From Nitzschia sp. DOCU1 (Eukaryota; Bacillariophyta; Bacillariophyceae; Bacillariales; Bacillariaceae), in NCBI GenBank assembly GCA_951394045.1, contig OX595986.1, positions 4,307,534 to 4,371,533 of the forward strand: a DNA stretch of 64,000 bases. Reading direction: 5' to 3'. Position numbers and translations under genes: made by a program. Positions 47,223 to 56,294 of the stretch are shown one piece after another. The notes under the pieces are model-generated. The model saw only the letters and a list, made by a program, of their open reading frames with translations, was not told where the DNA came from and searched no databases. Each line of letters opens with the position of its first letter. Position 1 is the stretch's first letter.

Positions 47223-47817
47223 GGTAATGAGTCGGTCGTCGACCTTCGTCAAACTTCGATCCAAGGAATTTGTGGCGACCCCGTTTTGGATTCGATAGCC
47301 AGGATGTGAACAATCTGGAATTCACCGGCATCAAAAGAGGCGTCCGGTGGGAAATTTTGAGCAGATACCTTTGGGGGTACCGTTCTCATACCATAGATAA
47401 CTTGTTCAGTACTACCGTATTTCCACTACCTAGCAACCACGGGCGAGATGACGGTCGCTACAATACCTGGTATGGGCCTATGACAGTACTTTGTATACTT
47501 ACATTCTTATGATGACGTGGGAGCTCTGCCATAGTTTCCCTTCTCTCTATGCTCTCTATTACAACGAGATCAATGGGATGGAGCAGACAGAGCTACTGAT
47601 AACAAATAGAAAGCTATGACAATGGAGAACACCGCGCCGCTATTATATTAAATACGGAACGAAATCAGCACCGGACGTACAAGGCGAAAGTCGAGAAAGA
47701 CGACGTTCGTTGATGATTAGACTCATCTTTTCCGAACTTTGGAACACAATGAAGTACAACAAGAAAATTGATGCGCTGAAACCTCTCTCGTCGCATGCGC
47801 AGACCGCATTGCTTATA
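47223..47817. other. Intergenic region, no gene seen
   Basis: The FAXC-like promoter should lie next to 47223, and the SelM-like gene ends at 47818. No supported gene or repeat is seen. Confidence 0.4.
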
Positions 47818-48573
47818 CTAAAGCCCGGTTTTGATTTTCTCAGGAGGAATCTGGAACTGGCGGGTCAGCATTTGTTGTCTCAAAAGCAAAAGTCTCTTTT
47901 GCTCGAGATCCTTGATGCTTGCCATGATCTCCTCGGTCGGGTACATGATTTGCTTAAGATCCTTGATTTGCCTTGAGAGCTCGTTGAGCTCGTCTCCATA
48001 CGACGACCGCTTTAATGCCTCTGCGGCTTTCCACGCCTCATTCATAAGATGCTCTCGCAGTTCTCCGTCCCGAAGGTCTTTGCCACTCTTGCCCACATTG
48101 GCCTCTTCAGCCTGCTTTCTGTATTTTGCTTGGATGTGGGCGATTTCTTCTTGTGATTTACGAACAAACCCCATCTCGAGCAACAATCCCTCAAGCGATT
48201 CCGTTGTGTTGTAGTGAATGGGCTGCAGTTCCAATACTTCTCGGACCTGCCCCGTTGGTTGGTCATATACTGTCAACATCGTTTTGCGTGTAGTATTTCC
48301 CGGGAAATCCACCACTGTCAAATCCTCAAAAGATTCGGCCCCGCCTTCCAAGAGAAATTCCTTCAATACGGGCTGACGGTTCAAGCTGCACAGGCCGCAT
48401 TTGACGATTGTGCCAGAGGCAGGTGCAAGATGACTGGAAGGAGCGGGTAACTCATTCTCGAATTGTTCTCCGTAGACAGCCACGGTTGCGATCAGCTGCA
48501 CAAGGATGAGCAGAAACGTCGCTCGCAAGATCGAATAACCACCGAAACCACTGATCTTCACGGGAGTTAACAT
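47818..48573 (-). CDS. Selenoprotein M/Sep15-like ER protein, Cys form, with coiled-coil tail
   Basis: The start at 48573 (MLTPVKISGFGG) gives 251 residues with an N-terminal signal peptide (ILRATFLLILVQLIATVAVYG). The next 90 residues align with selenoprotein M: KCGLCSLNRQPVLKEFL against the CGGU-x-LNR motif, then a Pro-Gly turn (VVDFPGNTT), LTVYDQPTGQ, and LEGLLLEMGFVRKS against the ELGFYRK of SelM. The redox pair is CGLC, so Cys stands where animals have selenocysteine. From about residue 135 a long charged coiled coil follows (EEIAHIQAKYRKQAEE, ELNELSRQIKDLKQIM), not found in animal SelM. The fold is thioredoxin-like and acts in ER redox or calcium handling. There is no KDEL-type end. Confidence 0.75.
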   Translation of the reverse strand: MLTPVKISGFGGYSILRATFLLILVQLIATVAVYGEQFENELPAPSSHLAPASGTIVKCGLCSLNRQPVLKEFLLEGGAESFEDLTVVDFPGNTTRKTMLTVYDQPTGQVREVLELQPIHYNTTESLEGLLLEMGFVRKSQEEIAHIQAKYRKQAEEANVGKSGKDLRDGELREHLMNEAWKAAEALKRSSYGDELNELSRQIKDLKQIMYPTEEIMASIKDLEQKRLLLLRQQMLTRQFQIPPEKIKTGL

Positions 48574-48928
48574 GTTCAATGACGCAATCTCACTAGTTTT
48601 TGAAGGAGATTACAAGATGGGCAAAGATGCACAAAGAGGAATAGCAATGTTAATGTTGTCTTTGGATGCCAATGGGGGCATTGAATGAACAAAGAAGTTG
48701 TTTGGTGTGGCCACTCCGGAAATCCTTCACAAGACTTGGAAGGAATTTTTTGGACAAAAAATGAGGGCAAGTTATGGAGTGGGAATCAGGTGCTTGGCCG
48801 GCTCGCCGATCAAAATCCATAAAAATCCATCGTCGCATCCGTCCATTCATTTCGCCGCAACAAGGTGAGAGGCTGACTCCTCAGGGTAAAACATTTGATG
48901 CCATCTCACGCCACCAAGTTATACCTCC
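48574..48928. promoter_or_regulatory. Divergent intergenic region, SelM-like and pseudouridine synthase genes
   Basis: Both neighbours point outward from this 0.35-kb stretch, so it should hold both promoters. No distinct motif was found. Confidence 0.4.
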
Positions 48929-50107
48929 ATGGCTAGTAGAATAAGTCGCTACCCTGTAGTTTCGTTGTGTTTACTTGTGGTATCCTGTACTGGGAGCATC
49001 TTTGGATTCGAAGCCGGAGTCATGTTCTCGGTGGGGACAGCGGCCTGCCGTCGGAGGTGCCATCGATTTCGACCGTTCATAGATATTACGTCCCAAAAGG
49101 TACCGACCTATCCATCCTACAACGCCCTCCGATATTTGTCAGCTTCCAAGAGTCCTGTGCACAGCGAACCGCTTGAGAACACGTCGGATACGGAGGGCAA
49201 AGCCAAGAAAACGAAACCGAAAAAGCCGCCATCAACCGGGAAGACCTATCGCGCCGACCGCGTTTTATCAAATCGAGGATGGGGAAGTCGATCCGAGTGT
49301 TTTGAGTTACTCAAACAACGGCGAGTTTTTCAAAGATCAAGCGACGGGCAAGTTTTTCCGGTTCTGGGGCCATCGGAGAAGATTTCAATGGAAGCCGATA
49401 TCTGGATTGACAACAAAGTCCAGCTGGCCCTGCCACCACCACTATTGCGTGTTTACCACAAACCAAAATGGGTCTTGAGTGTCATGAATGATGGGAAGGG
49501 TCGCAAGAATCTGAGTGATCTTGATTTTATCCACAATATGCATCCCGTTGGGCGGCTCGATTATGACACGTCTGGATTGCTACTCTTTAGTTCGGATGGA
49601 ACTTTGACACAGACTCTATTGCACCCGAGCAATGAGATTCAAAAAGAATATGTCGCATTGGTTGTGGGCTCGGTAGACGAAGACAATCTGCGAAAGGAAC
49701 TAGCGGAAGGTGTGACGACGTCCATGGGCGCTTTCCCCGCTCAACTCGTGGAAGCGAAGGCTATTCCCTCCGACGAAGTGAAGCCACTGATCGATGCCAT
49801 ATTGAACAATCTGCCACCCGAATATGAGATGGACAAACTGGAAGAGCAGGGCTATCTTTTCTTCAAGGACGCCACCGAACTTAGTGAGGTTCGCCTGGTA
49901 GTCGAAGAAGGAAAACACCGAATGGTGCGGCGGATACTTGCTAATTCTGGATTTCCAGTGATTGGGTTAAAGCGGGAGCGACTAGGCGTCATTTGTTTGG
50001 ATAACTTGGAAGCGGGACAGTATCGTGAGCTGACAGGGAAGGAACTTCAGTGGGCAGAGTCGCTACTACGAAAGAAGCGAAACCCAACAAAGTCATCGGA
50101 GGCATGA
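48929..50107 (+). CDS. RsuA/RluB/RluE-type pseudouridine synthase, organelle-targeted
   Basis: A single exon codes for 392 residues. Residues 1-30 are hydrophobic (VSLCLLVVSCTGSIFGF), followed by a basic, Ser-rich stretch to about 95, as in a plastid or other organelle presequence. An S4-like part (YRADRVLSNRGWGSRSECFELLKQRRV) comes before the catalytic domain: LRVYHKPKWVLSVMND, HNMHPVGRLDYDTSGLLLFSSDG with the catalytic Asp, IQKEYVALV and VVEEGKHRMVRRILA. HPVGRLDxDTSGLL is the RsuA/RluB signature. These enzymes turn a uridine of rRNA into pseudouridine. An insert of about 35 residues lies before the VRLVVEEGKHR motif. The site modified is unknown. Confidence 0.9.
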   Translation: MASRISRYPVVSLCLLVVSCTGSIFGFEAGVMFSVGTAACRRRCHRFRPFIDITSQKVPTYPSYNALRYLSASKSPVHSEPLENTSDTEGKAKKTKPKKPPSTGKTYRADRVLSNRGWGSRSECFELLKQRRVFQRSSDGQVFPVLGPSEKISMEADIWIDNKVQLALPPPLLRVYHKPKWVLSVMNDGKGRKNLSDLDFIHNMHPVGRLDYDTSGLLLFSSDGTLTQTLLHPSNEIQKEYVALVVGSVDEDNLRKELAEGVTTSMGAFPAQLVEAKAIPSDEVKPLIDAILNNLPPEYEMDKLEEQGYLFFKDATELSEVRLVVEEGKHRMVRRILANSGFPVIGLKRERLGVICLDNLEAGQYRELTGKELQWAESLLRKKRNPTKSSEA

Positions 50108-50276
50108 ACTGCCAACCGTACCTGACTTCTCGCGCTACCTGCAGCCAACTTATCAAGCTGCAAAGATTCCTAGCTCTAACGAATAATGAGAAAAACAATT
50201 AAACCCCAAATATTTTACTTGTTCACATTACATTGAACTGAGCTATAGCAATAATGATAATAGACCATGCGGTTCA

Positions 50277-51500
50277 TTACACAGCAGATTTCTTCGTTTC
50301 TTCCAGCACGTCCGATTCTGAACCTAATTCAGAATCTGTCTCTCCCGCAACGGACTCTTCGTAAACATCTGGAACATACTTTACGCCTTGAAACCGAGGA
50401 GCAATGCCTCCCTCTGTTGTCTCGTGGTTGCAGAATTCCAAGCGCGTGTAGACTGTGAGATCCTTGCGCAAATGCGGTGGCTTTTTCTTCTTGTACTCTT
50501 GCGGCGAGATATTTGGGAGTTCGTATACACTGAGATAAATAGGCTGCTTGCCAGTTACAGCCGATAGCGAGAACGGGCGGCAACCCGGAACATTCATGCT
50601 CTTCCACTTGATCCAGTCGCAATAAGCGCTCCATAAGCAGAGAGTGTAGGTGTCCTCGAGGTTCCAGTCTACCGATCCTGCTCCCATCCGACGACGCCTC
50701 TTCACAGACTCGTTCGATTCGTGCAGTGGGAAACCTAAGGGAGGTGGTGTCTCACCCGGCTTTGTGATGATTACGCGATCCATGCTAGCCTCCACAGGGA
50801 ATGACAAATGAGTTTTTTCGTAGTTCCCTTCCTTGATGACTTCCGGATCAGTCTTGTCTTTTTCGATACCCCAGCTGTAGTGAAACCCCGAGTTGATTCG
50901 ACGAATCATACCCAATAAAAACCCACTGATTCCCTTTGTCCAGCGCGAAATCTTGATCATCTCCTCCACTTCGCAACCCAAGAAGAGAGGCCCTGTGGGC
51001 ACCTTCTTGAGCTTGATTTGAAACTGAAACTCAAACCGTCTCTTGTATCCCGCCATATACTCTGAAATACGGGCTGGTGTCTCTCCAGTAGGCTTTGGCT
51101 CATTCAGATCGTCCACGTCTGGAGTCCGGATCAACAACATGACATGCCCCGTAAAGCAATCATTGTCGAGCTTCATGGGTTCCGAATTTGGAATAATCTC
51201 CGTGGCAGTGGCACAATCTACAACCGAAATTTTCTTCAAAGCCCTGTGCTGCCCTGCATGAGCATTCTCGGGCGTCGGCACTGGTGTGAGGCTGCCAATC
51301 GCGGCCTCGCCGCCGCAAGTAGCATGCCCTGCTGCTGCGGCAAAGGAAGCACTGACTTCTTCCGGTTCAACCGACATATCGTCCGTGGATCCTGACAATA
51401 ACGACCTAGCTCGAATGTAAGGCTTCTTCGTCGCACCCAACGCCCTCGGGTTGCTATTGTTATTACAACTCTTGCGAATGCTAACTGGTGATGATACCAT
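50277..51500 (-). CDS. DUF1769 family protein
   Basis: A single exon codes for 407 residues. The first 95 residues are low complexity. The domain from about residue 112 has DCFTGHVMLLIRTPDVD, ISEYMAGYKRRFEFQFQIKL, PTGPLFLGCEVEEMIKISRW and LLGMIRRINSGFHYSWG; the 'Y-x2-GxKRxF-F-QIQ' then 'FLGCExE' arrangement is the DUF1769 pattern found in fungi, plants and stramenopiles. LEDTYTLCLWSAYCDWIKWK and VTGKQPIYLSVYEL follow. No catalytic residues are known for this family, which is thought to bind lipid or membrane. The C-terminus is acidic. Confidence 0.7.
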   Translation of the reverse strand: MVSSPVSIRKSCNNNSNPRALGATKKPYIRARSLLSGSTDDMSVEPEEVSASFAAAAGHATCGGEAAIGSLTPVPTPENAHAGQHRALKKISVVDCATATEIIPNSEPMKLDNDCFTGHVMLLIRTPDVDDLNEPKPTGETPARISEYMAGYKRRFEFQFQIKLKKVPTGPLFLGCEVEEMIKISRWTKGISGFLLGMIRRINSGFHYSWGIEKDKTDPEVIKEGNYEKTHLSFPVEASMDRVIITKPGETPPPLGFPLHESNESVKRRRRMGAGSVDWNLEDTYTLCLWSAYCDWIKWKSMNVPGCRPFSLSAVTGKQPIYLSVYELPNISPQEYKKKKPPHLRKDLTVYTRLEFCNHETTEGGIAPRFQGVKYVPDVYEESVAGETDSELGSESDVLEETKKSAV

Positions 51501-52476
51501 GGAGAGGTTTGCGACTACTCTTTTCTTCCTGCGGCACTCTCTTCGTTGAGGTTTCCGATGATGAACTTGCGAGATCTATGAGCGACGGTCCACATCATCA
51601 ATCGGAACCCAGCGCGCCGCAACGACAAACGGAAGCTCGCCACGGCGAAACACGACAGGCGACAAAAATGCGGAAACAGTGATGCGAATCAATGCCGTTT
51701 GGGCCTTTTTGGAAGCCATTTTATTAATGCCCCTCCGAAGTCCGACAGGGGCTGCTATAAATGAAGGCACTTTCCAAGATTAACGAGGGGCTGGGGTGCG
51801 CGTTCGCCTATGTAGAAACTCTACGTGCTAATCGTGGTTGCCGTTGCAATGGCGACATTTTTGGCGTAGGACATCCCAGGAAGTCAACAGAGACGAACCA
51901 AAGTTCTTTGATGTGTGAGTCCGTCATTTTTTACCTTCACCTCATATGTACGTACGTTCTGTAGTCTACTACGAATGCACATCGCTGGAAAGGTGTAGCA
52001 AGTCGTGACCCGAAAGAATGATAGTATAATAGTAACGAGATCGATGGTTTCTGGCTGCTGTTGGAGTTATGTTGCTGTACCAGGTAGTAGTAGAGTACCA
52101 GAGGAAGGATTATCCCGTCGTCGTACTACCTGTAGTAGTTTGATCCTGAATTTGGTTGCTACTAGTAGAGTACCAAACGGGAGTGAAAATTTGGCCCACG
52201 AATGCCATCCAAAAGTGGTGCGCTAGTGAGTAGTGGAAGAAAGTGAGATCTTCGCGAGGGTAGATTGGCAAGGTGTCAGTTAAATGTTACAAAGGGACAC
52301 AATGAGTTATGAAACTTTCGAGTCATCAAATGCAGACGATCGTGTTGGGGGGTCCCGGGATTAATTTAATAGTTCGTCAGAACACAGCAGTATTGAAACA
52401 TGGTAGACCCCATTGATTGTTGCAATATCGTTTCTTCCTTCCTTCTTCTTGAAATAATCCTCTATTGCTGGAGACC
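51501..52476. other. Intergenic region with a TAGTAGAGTACCA direct repeat
   Basis: Both neighbours point outward, so promoters for the DUF1769 and cyclin Y genes should lie here. Near 52085-52180 a TAG-rich stretch contains two copies of TAGTAGAGTACCA about 80 bases apart with CGTCGTCGTACTACCTG in between. No gene is seen. Confidence 0.4.
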
Positions 52477-55400
52477 ATGTCTCTACTAGCCAACTTCCAG
52501 CAACAAAGTTCTGATATGTCTTCCTTGGCATTTGTCGAAAGTGACACTGCGATCGAGATCATCCTGTTAGAAGACGATGTTTTGGAACCCATTGTAGTAG
52601 TCGATCCTTCCAAGGACAACATCACTGGCAGAAAGATGATTGAATCATTGTCGGCCGCCGAGCAAACGAATGACCCCCCACCGCTGGGCGACATTACCAA
52701 TGTGTTAAATGGGCGTGTCAATGCCATTGCCAAGATTCCTCCTCCAAGCTCCAACATCAACAGTAATAGGAACGTCATTGTTACTGCCAGTCATAACGTC
52801 GCCAGAAAATGGCTGGAAATGGGAAAACAACATTGCCAGCGGCAGCATCATCCGTCAGCCATACCACCTCCCAAGAATGCCAATGACGCCACAAATGGCG
52901 TTGACTTTTGCTACCATACCCCATCTCAAGACTGTATCAACAAACAGTTGCTGGAGGCTCCCATTTATCACCACAAGGACAAAACTCAGTGCGTTGTGGA
53001 TGTGACAGGATGTTTGCCACTTCCCATGATGAAGGATGCTACAAGCAGGATCATCAACGACGAGTTTTTGGAGAATTATTCGGCGGCAGAACATCGCGAA
53101 ACCACTAGGATCGACCAAGTCGACTATCGAACGGAACCAGTACCGAGGTCTACAGGGAGGCTACGTGACCGAGACGAACGAAGCGGTCGACGACGACCCG
53201 CGACAAAAACACAGCACGACCAAGACCTCCGTCGTCGATCACGAGGACGGGCACAACGGATGCAGGCGTCGCGGTCTTGGCGCTCGGCAACATCGACAAC
53301 GATTGAAACTTCCAAGAGCAGCTCACCACAAAGCAGAAGCCACGCACATCGCCCTGCTCCTGTTCCGATTGCAGCGTTAGTTGCCGAGAGTCCTCGTAGA
53401 TCTCGTCAAAGCTCTCCATTATTACGAGAGCGAGAGCTTGCTGCTGCCTTGGATCATCGCAGAGGAAGTTGTTGGCATCCTCCTGAGCGTGCAAAGTCAG
53501 CAAAAGTTGCGCCGCATTTTGTGCCCAGATATCATCACCACCGCTACCCCAGTCCTCAATTATTATTTGCTGGCAAGAACAATATTATTATCATGGCAGG
53601 TTCGCACTGGAAGAGTGCGCAAGATCCCCGGACGGGCCGGACTTATTATTACCATGAAATTACTCGTGAGACGCAGTGGCGCAAGCCCCCGGAATTAGCT
53701 TCCGAGGTGGAGAAAAAAGCCATGGAGGACAAGGAACGCAAACAAAAAGACTTTTTTGCGGCCATGGAAGCCAACATTTTGAACTCGCTTTCTCAAGGGC
53801 AAGTACCCGGCACGCCCAAACCTAATCAGCAGGACACTTTGGAACGCCGCCGTTCCAGCCGCAGGCCAGCCGAGAGGCCGGAACTGGTGCGAACAATTAG
53901 TACCATGGATCACATGGTGCTGAAGAATCTCATTCAACGGCAGCCGTCCTTTCGAAATATCTCCAAAAACCCGCTTTCGAAAACGCCGTCTTTGAATCCA
54001 AACGATTTTGTTCCGTCTGTTACGTCGCGATCGAGCCATGTCAGTGCACACGACTTTGAGTCCTTTGTGTCTCTCATGTCCAGTGACCACAAGGAACGCT
54101 TGGATCCCTTGCAAGAGTCGGTGAGGAGTAACGATGACTCAATGCCAGAACTCTTTAGCTATTTGCCCGATGAAGGGGATTACAGTGTCGATGGAAGCAT
54201 GGCAGAAGACAGCACGGTTCGTTCCGATGCTGGAAAGTTCAATGAGTCGAGTATTACTGGTTTCGGGTTGACCTGGGAAGAGACGCAGGCTCTCAAGAAA
54301 CTGGCATCTATCACAAAAGAAATGATTCATGCTGACAATGAGGAGTTTGATTTTGAAGAGCCTCCAACGAAGGGAGCCGCTGGGGCAACTCCTTCCTGGA
54401 AGTCCAAAGATAATAAGGGAATGCGAGATTTGCCCAGGGAAATTGAACTCGACGAATCGGATGACGACGATGATGATGAATCGGATCGACCGGCGGGAAA
54501 GGCAAATGCGGTAGCAGCCGCAGCAGCCGGCAACTTTCAAAAGGCAAAGGATATTGGAGGCCGCGAATTGGACTTTGATGATTCGGACGAAGACGACGAG
54601 ACTACATCGGATATGGCGCCAACTCCAATGCAGAAGAGAGGGTCTACGCCTGCTACAAATGCTGCCCCCGAATCGAAGGAAGCCCTTATCGAGCGGCCCG
54701 AGGTCAAACGTCGAAATACATGCGGGACACTCTATGTGGGAACTACCATGTCTGCTCCAGACAAGGATGCAACTATCAAAGTAAGGATATTATTGGTGAC
54801 GACATTGCTGCACCACCCGTTCCCACTGTTTCTAACGTTTTTACTCTTGCGCTCTCGTTCTAGTGCGTGTGCGGTGTGGTACGAACACACATTATATCTT
54901 CTGAAAGTTTGCCGTACGATCCTTCCGATGACGAGTTTCGGATTTTTAATGACTTGGAGGCGCACCAAAATGGGCGTTCACCTATCAAATTTCACAATAA
55001 CGAGCAGCCTCGAGCACATGTTCCAAGTTTGGATGAAGTTACAAGATTCTATCGTGATATATTCTACAAGGCACAAATGGAGACGGATTGTATCATCATG
55101 TCTTTGATTTATGTGGAGCGTCTGGTCAAGCGTACTGGAGGAAGACTACGACCGAGAGCGGAGAATTGGAGATCCCTTCTCTTTAGTTGTATGATTCTGT
55201 CCAGCAAAGTTTGGGACGATCTCAGCATGTGGAATGCTGATTTTAGCCAGTCATGCCCGCCCGGCGTCAGTTTCCCATTAAAGCGTATCAACGAACTCGA
55301 GCTGGGAGTGCTGAATGCCCTCTCATTCCAAGTCAAGGTTCCAGCTAGCGAATACGCCAAATACTATTTCCTGTTGCGTTCCATGTTGATCAAGAGTGGA

Positions 55401-55610
55401 TTGGGCGGCGAGGATATGAATGCTTTGGATCCTTTGGATGTCATGAGTGCTCGACGGATGCAGGCGGTATCTTCACAGTTCGAGAACTTGTCATTAGGGG
55501 CCAAACCGGGGTCAATCGCCAAACGAAGTCAGAGTCTAAACGTGGCGCATGTCAAGGCCAAGCAAACAGGCAAACCAAAACTTGGTTTGGAGCAAGTTGT
55601 CAAAATGTAG
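52477..55610 (+). CDS. CCNY: Cyclin Y-like protein with a WW domain
   Basis: Exon 1 ends at 54780 and exon 2 is 54864-55610 (83-bp GTAAGG...TTCTAG intron, phase 0). The start at 52477 gives about 1016 residues; an ATG at 53593, just before the WW domain, gives 644 and cannot be excluded. The WW domain is HWKSAQDPRTGRTYYYHEI, then TRETQWRKPPEL. A Ser/acidic region follows. The cyclin box matches cyclin Y: DATIK-CVCGVVRTHI across the intron (TIKCVALAIYYHI in animals), YRDIFYKAQMETDCIIMSLI, YVERL, NWRSLLFSCMILSSKVWDD, WNADFSQ and VPASEYAKYYFLLRSM. Cyclin Y binds CDK14/16-type kinases, in animals at the plasma membrane through myristoylation, which this N-terminus lacks. The WW domain is an added phospho/proline docking site. 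Confidence 0.85.
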
Positions 55611-55810
55611 TACTGACTGCGTCGGGCTGGGGTGCTGTTTTCGAGGTGGAGTAGGAGGAATTAACGACAATGGTCGCAACCAATCTGCGATGGCGGCCTT
55701 GTCATAACATTGCTAATAATGACATGAACGTGCAACTATTCCTTAGATGACTGTAAATTGCAAAACGGATTCTTTTTCTACTTTCCTGATGCTGCTGCAA
55801 TGAAGGAATC

Positions 55811-55964
55811 GATCTCTCTGGCGTATATCGGTAGAGGGAGCTCTCCTCCGGGCAGAGCAGCTGTGGCCTACCCCTCCGAAATCGAACTGCTTTGACGTAG
55901 CGGTGGGGCTCAGTAACTTTTTGTGTGAGAACACAAAAACGAAGCCAAAAGTTCGATGAATCAT
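55811..55964. repeat. Copy 1 of an unexplained direct repeat pair
   Basis: This copy matches 55999-56155 over about 150 bp, with GTAGAGGGAGCTCTCCTCCGGGC and GAGCAGCTGTGGCCTACCCC nearly exact and the rest about 75% alike by eye. It contains a perfect 9-bp stem with a GAGA loop, TTTTTGTGT/ACACAAAAA at 55918-55939. A-box-like TAGCGGTGGGG is at 55898 and B-box-like GTTCGATGA at 55951. On the minus strand it also reads as an open peptide (GVGHSCSARRRAPST). Its nature is unknown. Confidence 0.7.
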
Positions 55965-55998
55965 CCTCGTAGCCAACTCCTGGCGATCTCTAGAGGCG

Positions 55999-56155
55999 GA
56001 TCTCCCTCCCGTATGAGGGTAGAGGGAGCTCTCCTCCGGGCGGAGCAGCTGTGGCCTACCCCATCTATGTCGAATAGCTTTGACCTAGCGGCGGGGCTAA
56101 GTAATTTGTTGCGTGAAAACACAACAGGTGAAGCCAATTAGGTTCGATGATCAAG
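55999..56155. repeat. Copy 2 of an unexplained direct repeat pair
   Basis: The offset from copy 1 is 188 bp. The hairpin is kept with a different sequence (TGTT..GTG AAAA CAC.AACA at 56107-56126), as are TAGCGGCGGGG at 56086 and GTTCGATGA at 56142. The minus strand again codes for GVGHSCSARRRAPST with partly changed flanks. The pair lies in the 0.68-kb gap between the convergent cyclin Y and P4H-GT60 genes. Confidence 0.7.
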
Positions 56156-56294
56156 CATAGCTAATTACGAATTAAAGTAAATACGTAGTACTAGAATGGA
56201 ACAAACTCCTGGAAGATGCGAAAAGCTGCGATGGCAAGAGCTGTCTTTTCTCTAGTGATGCACCAATTCGCGATTTGTGCTGTTGTTTGTCACT

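Larger units (their letters stand above)
55611..56294. other. Convergent intergenic region containing the repeat pair
   Basis: The cyclin Y gene ends at 55610 and the leftward P4H-GT60 gene ends at 56295, so this is a 3' to 3' space. No promoter is needed for either neighbour, yet it holds the two-copy element listed separately. Confidence 0.6.
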
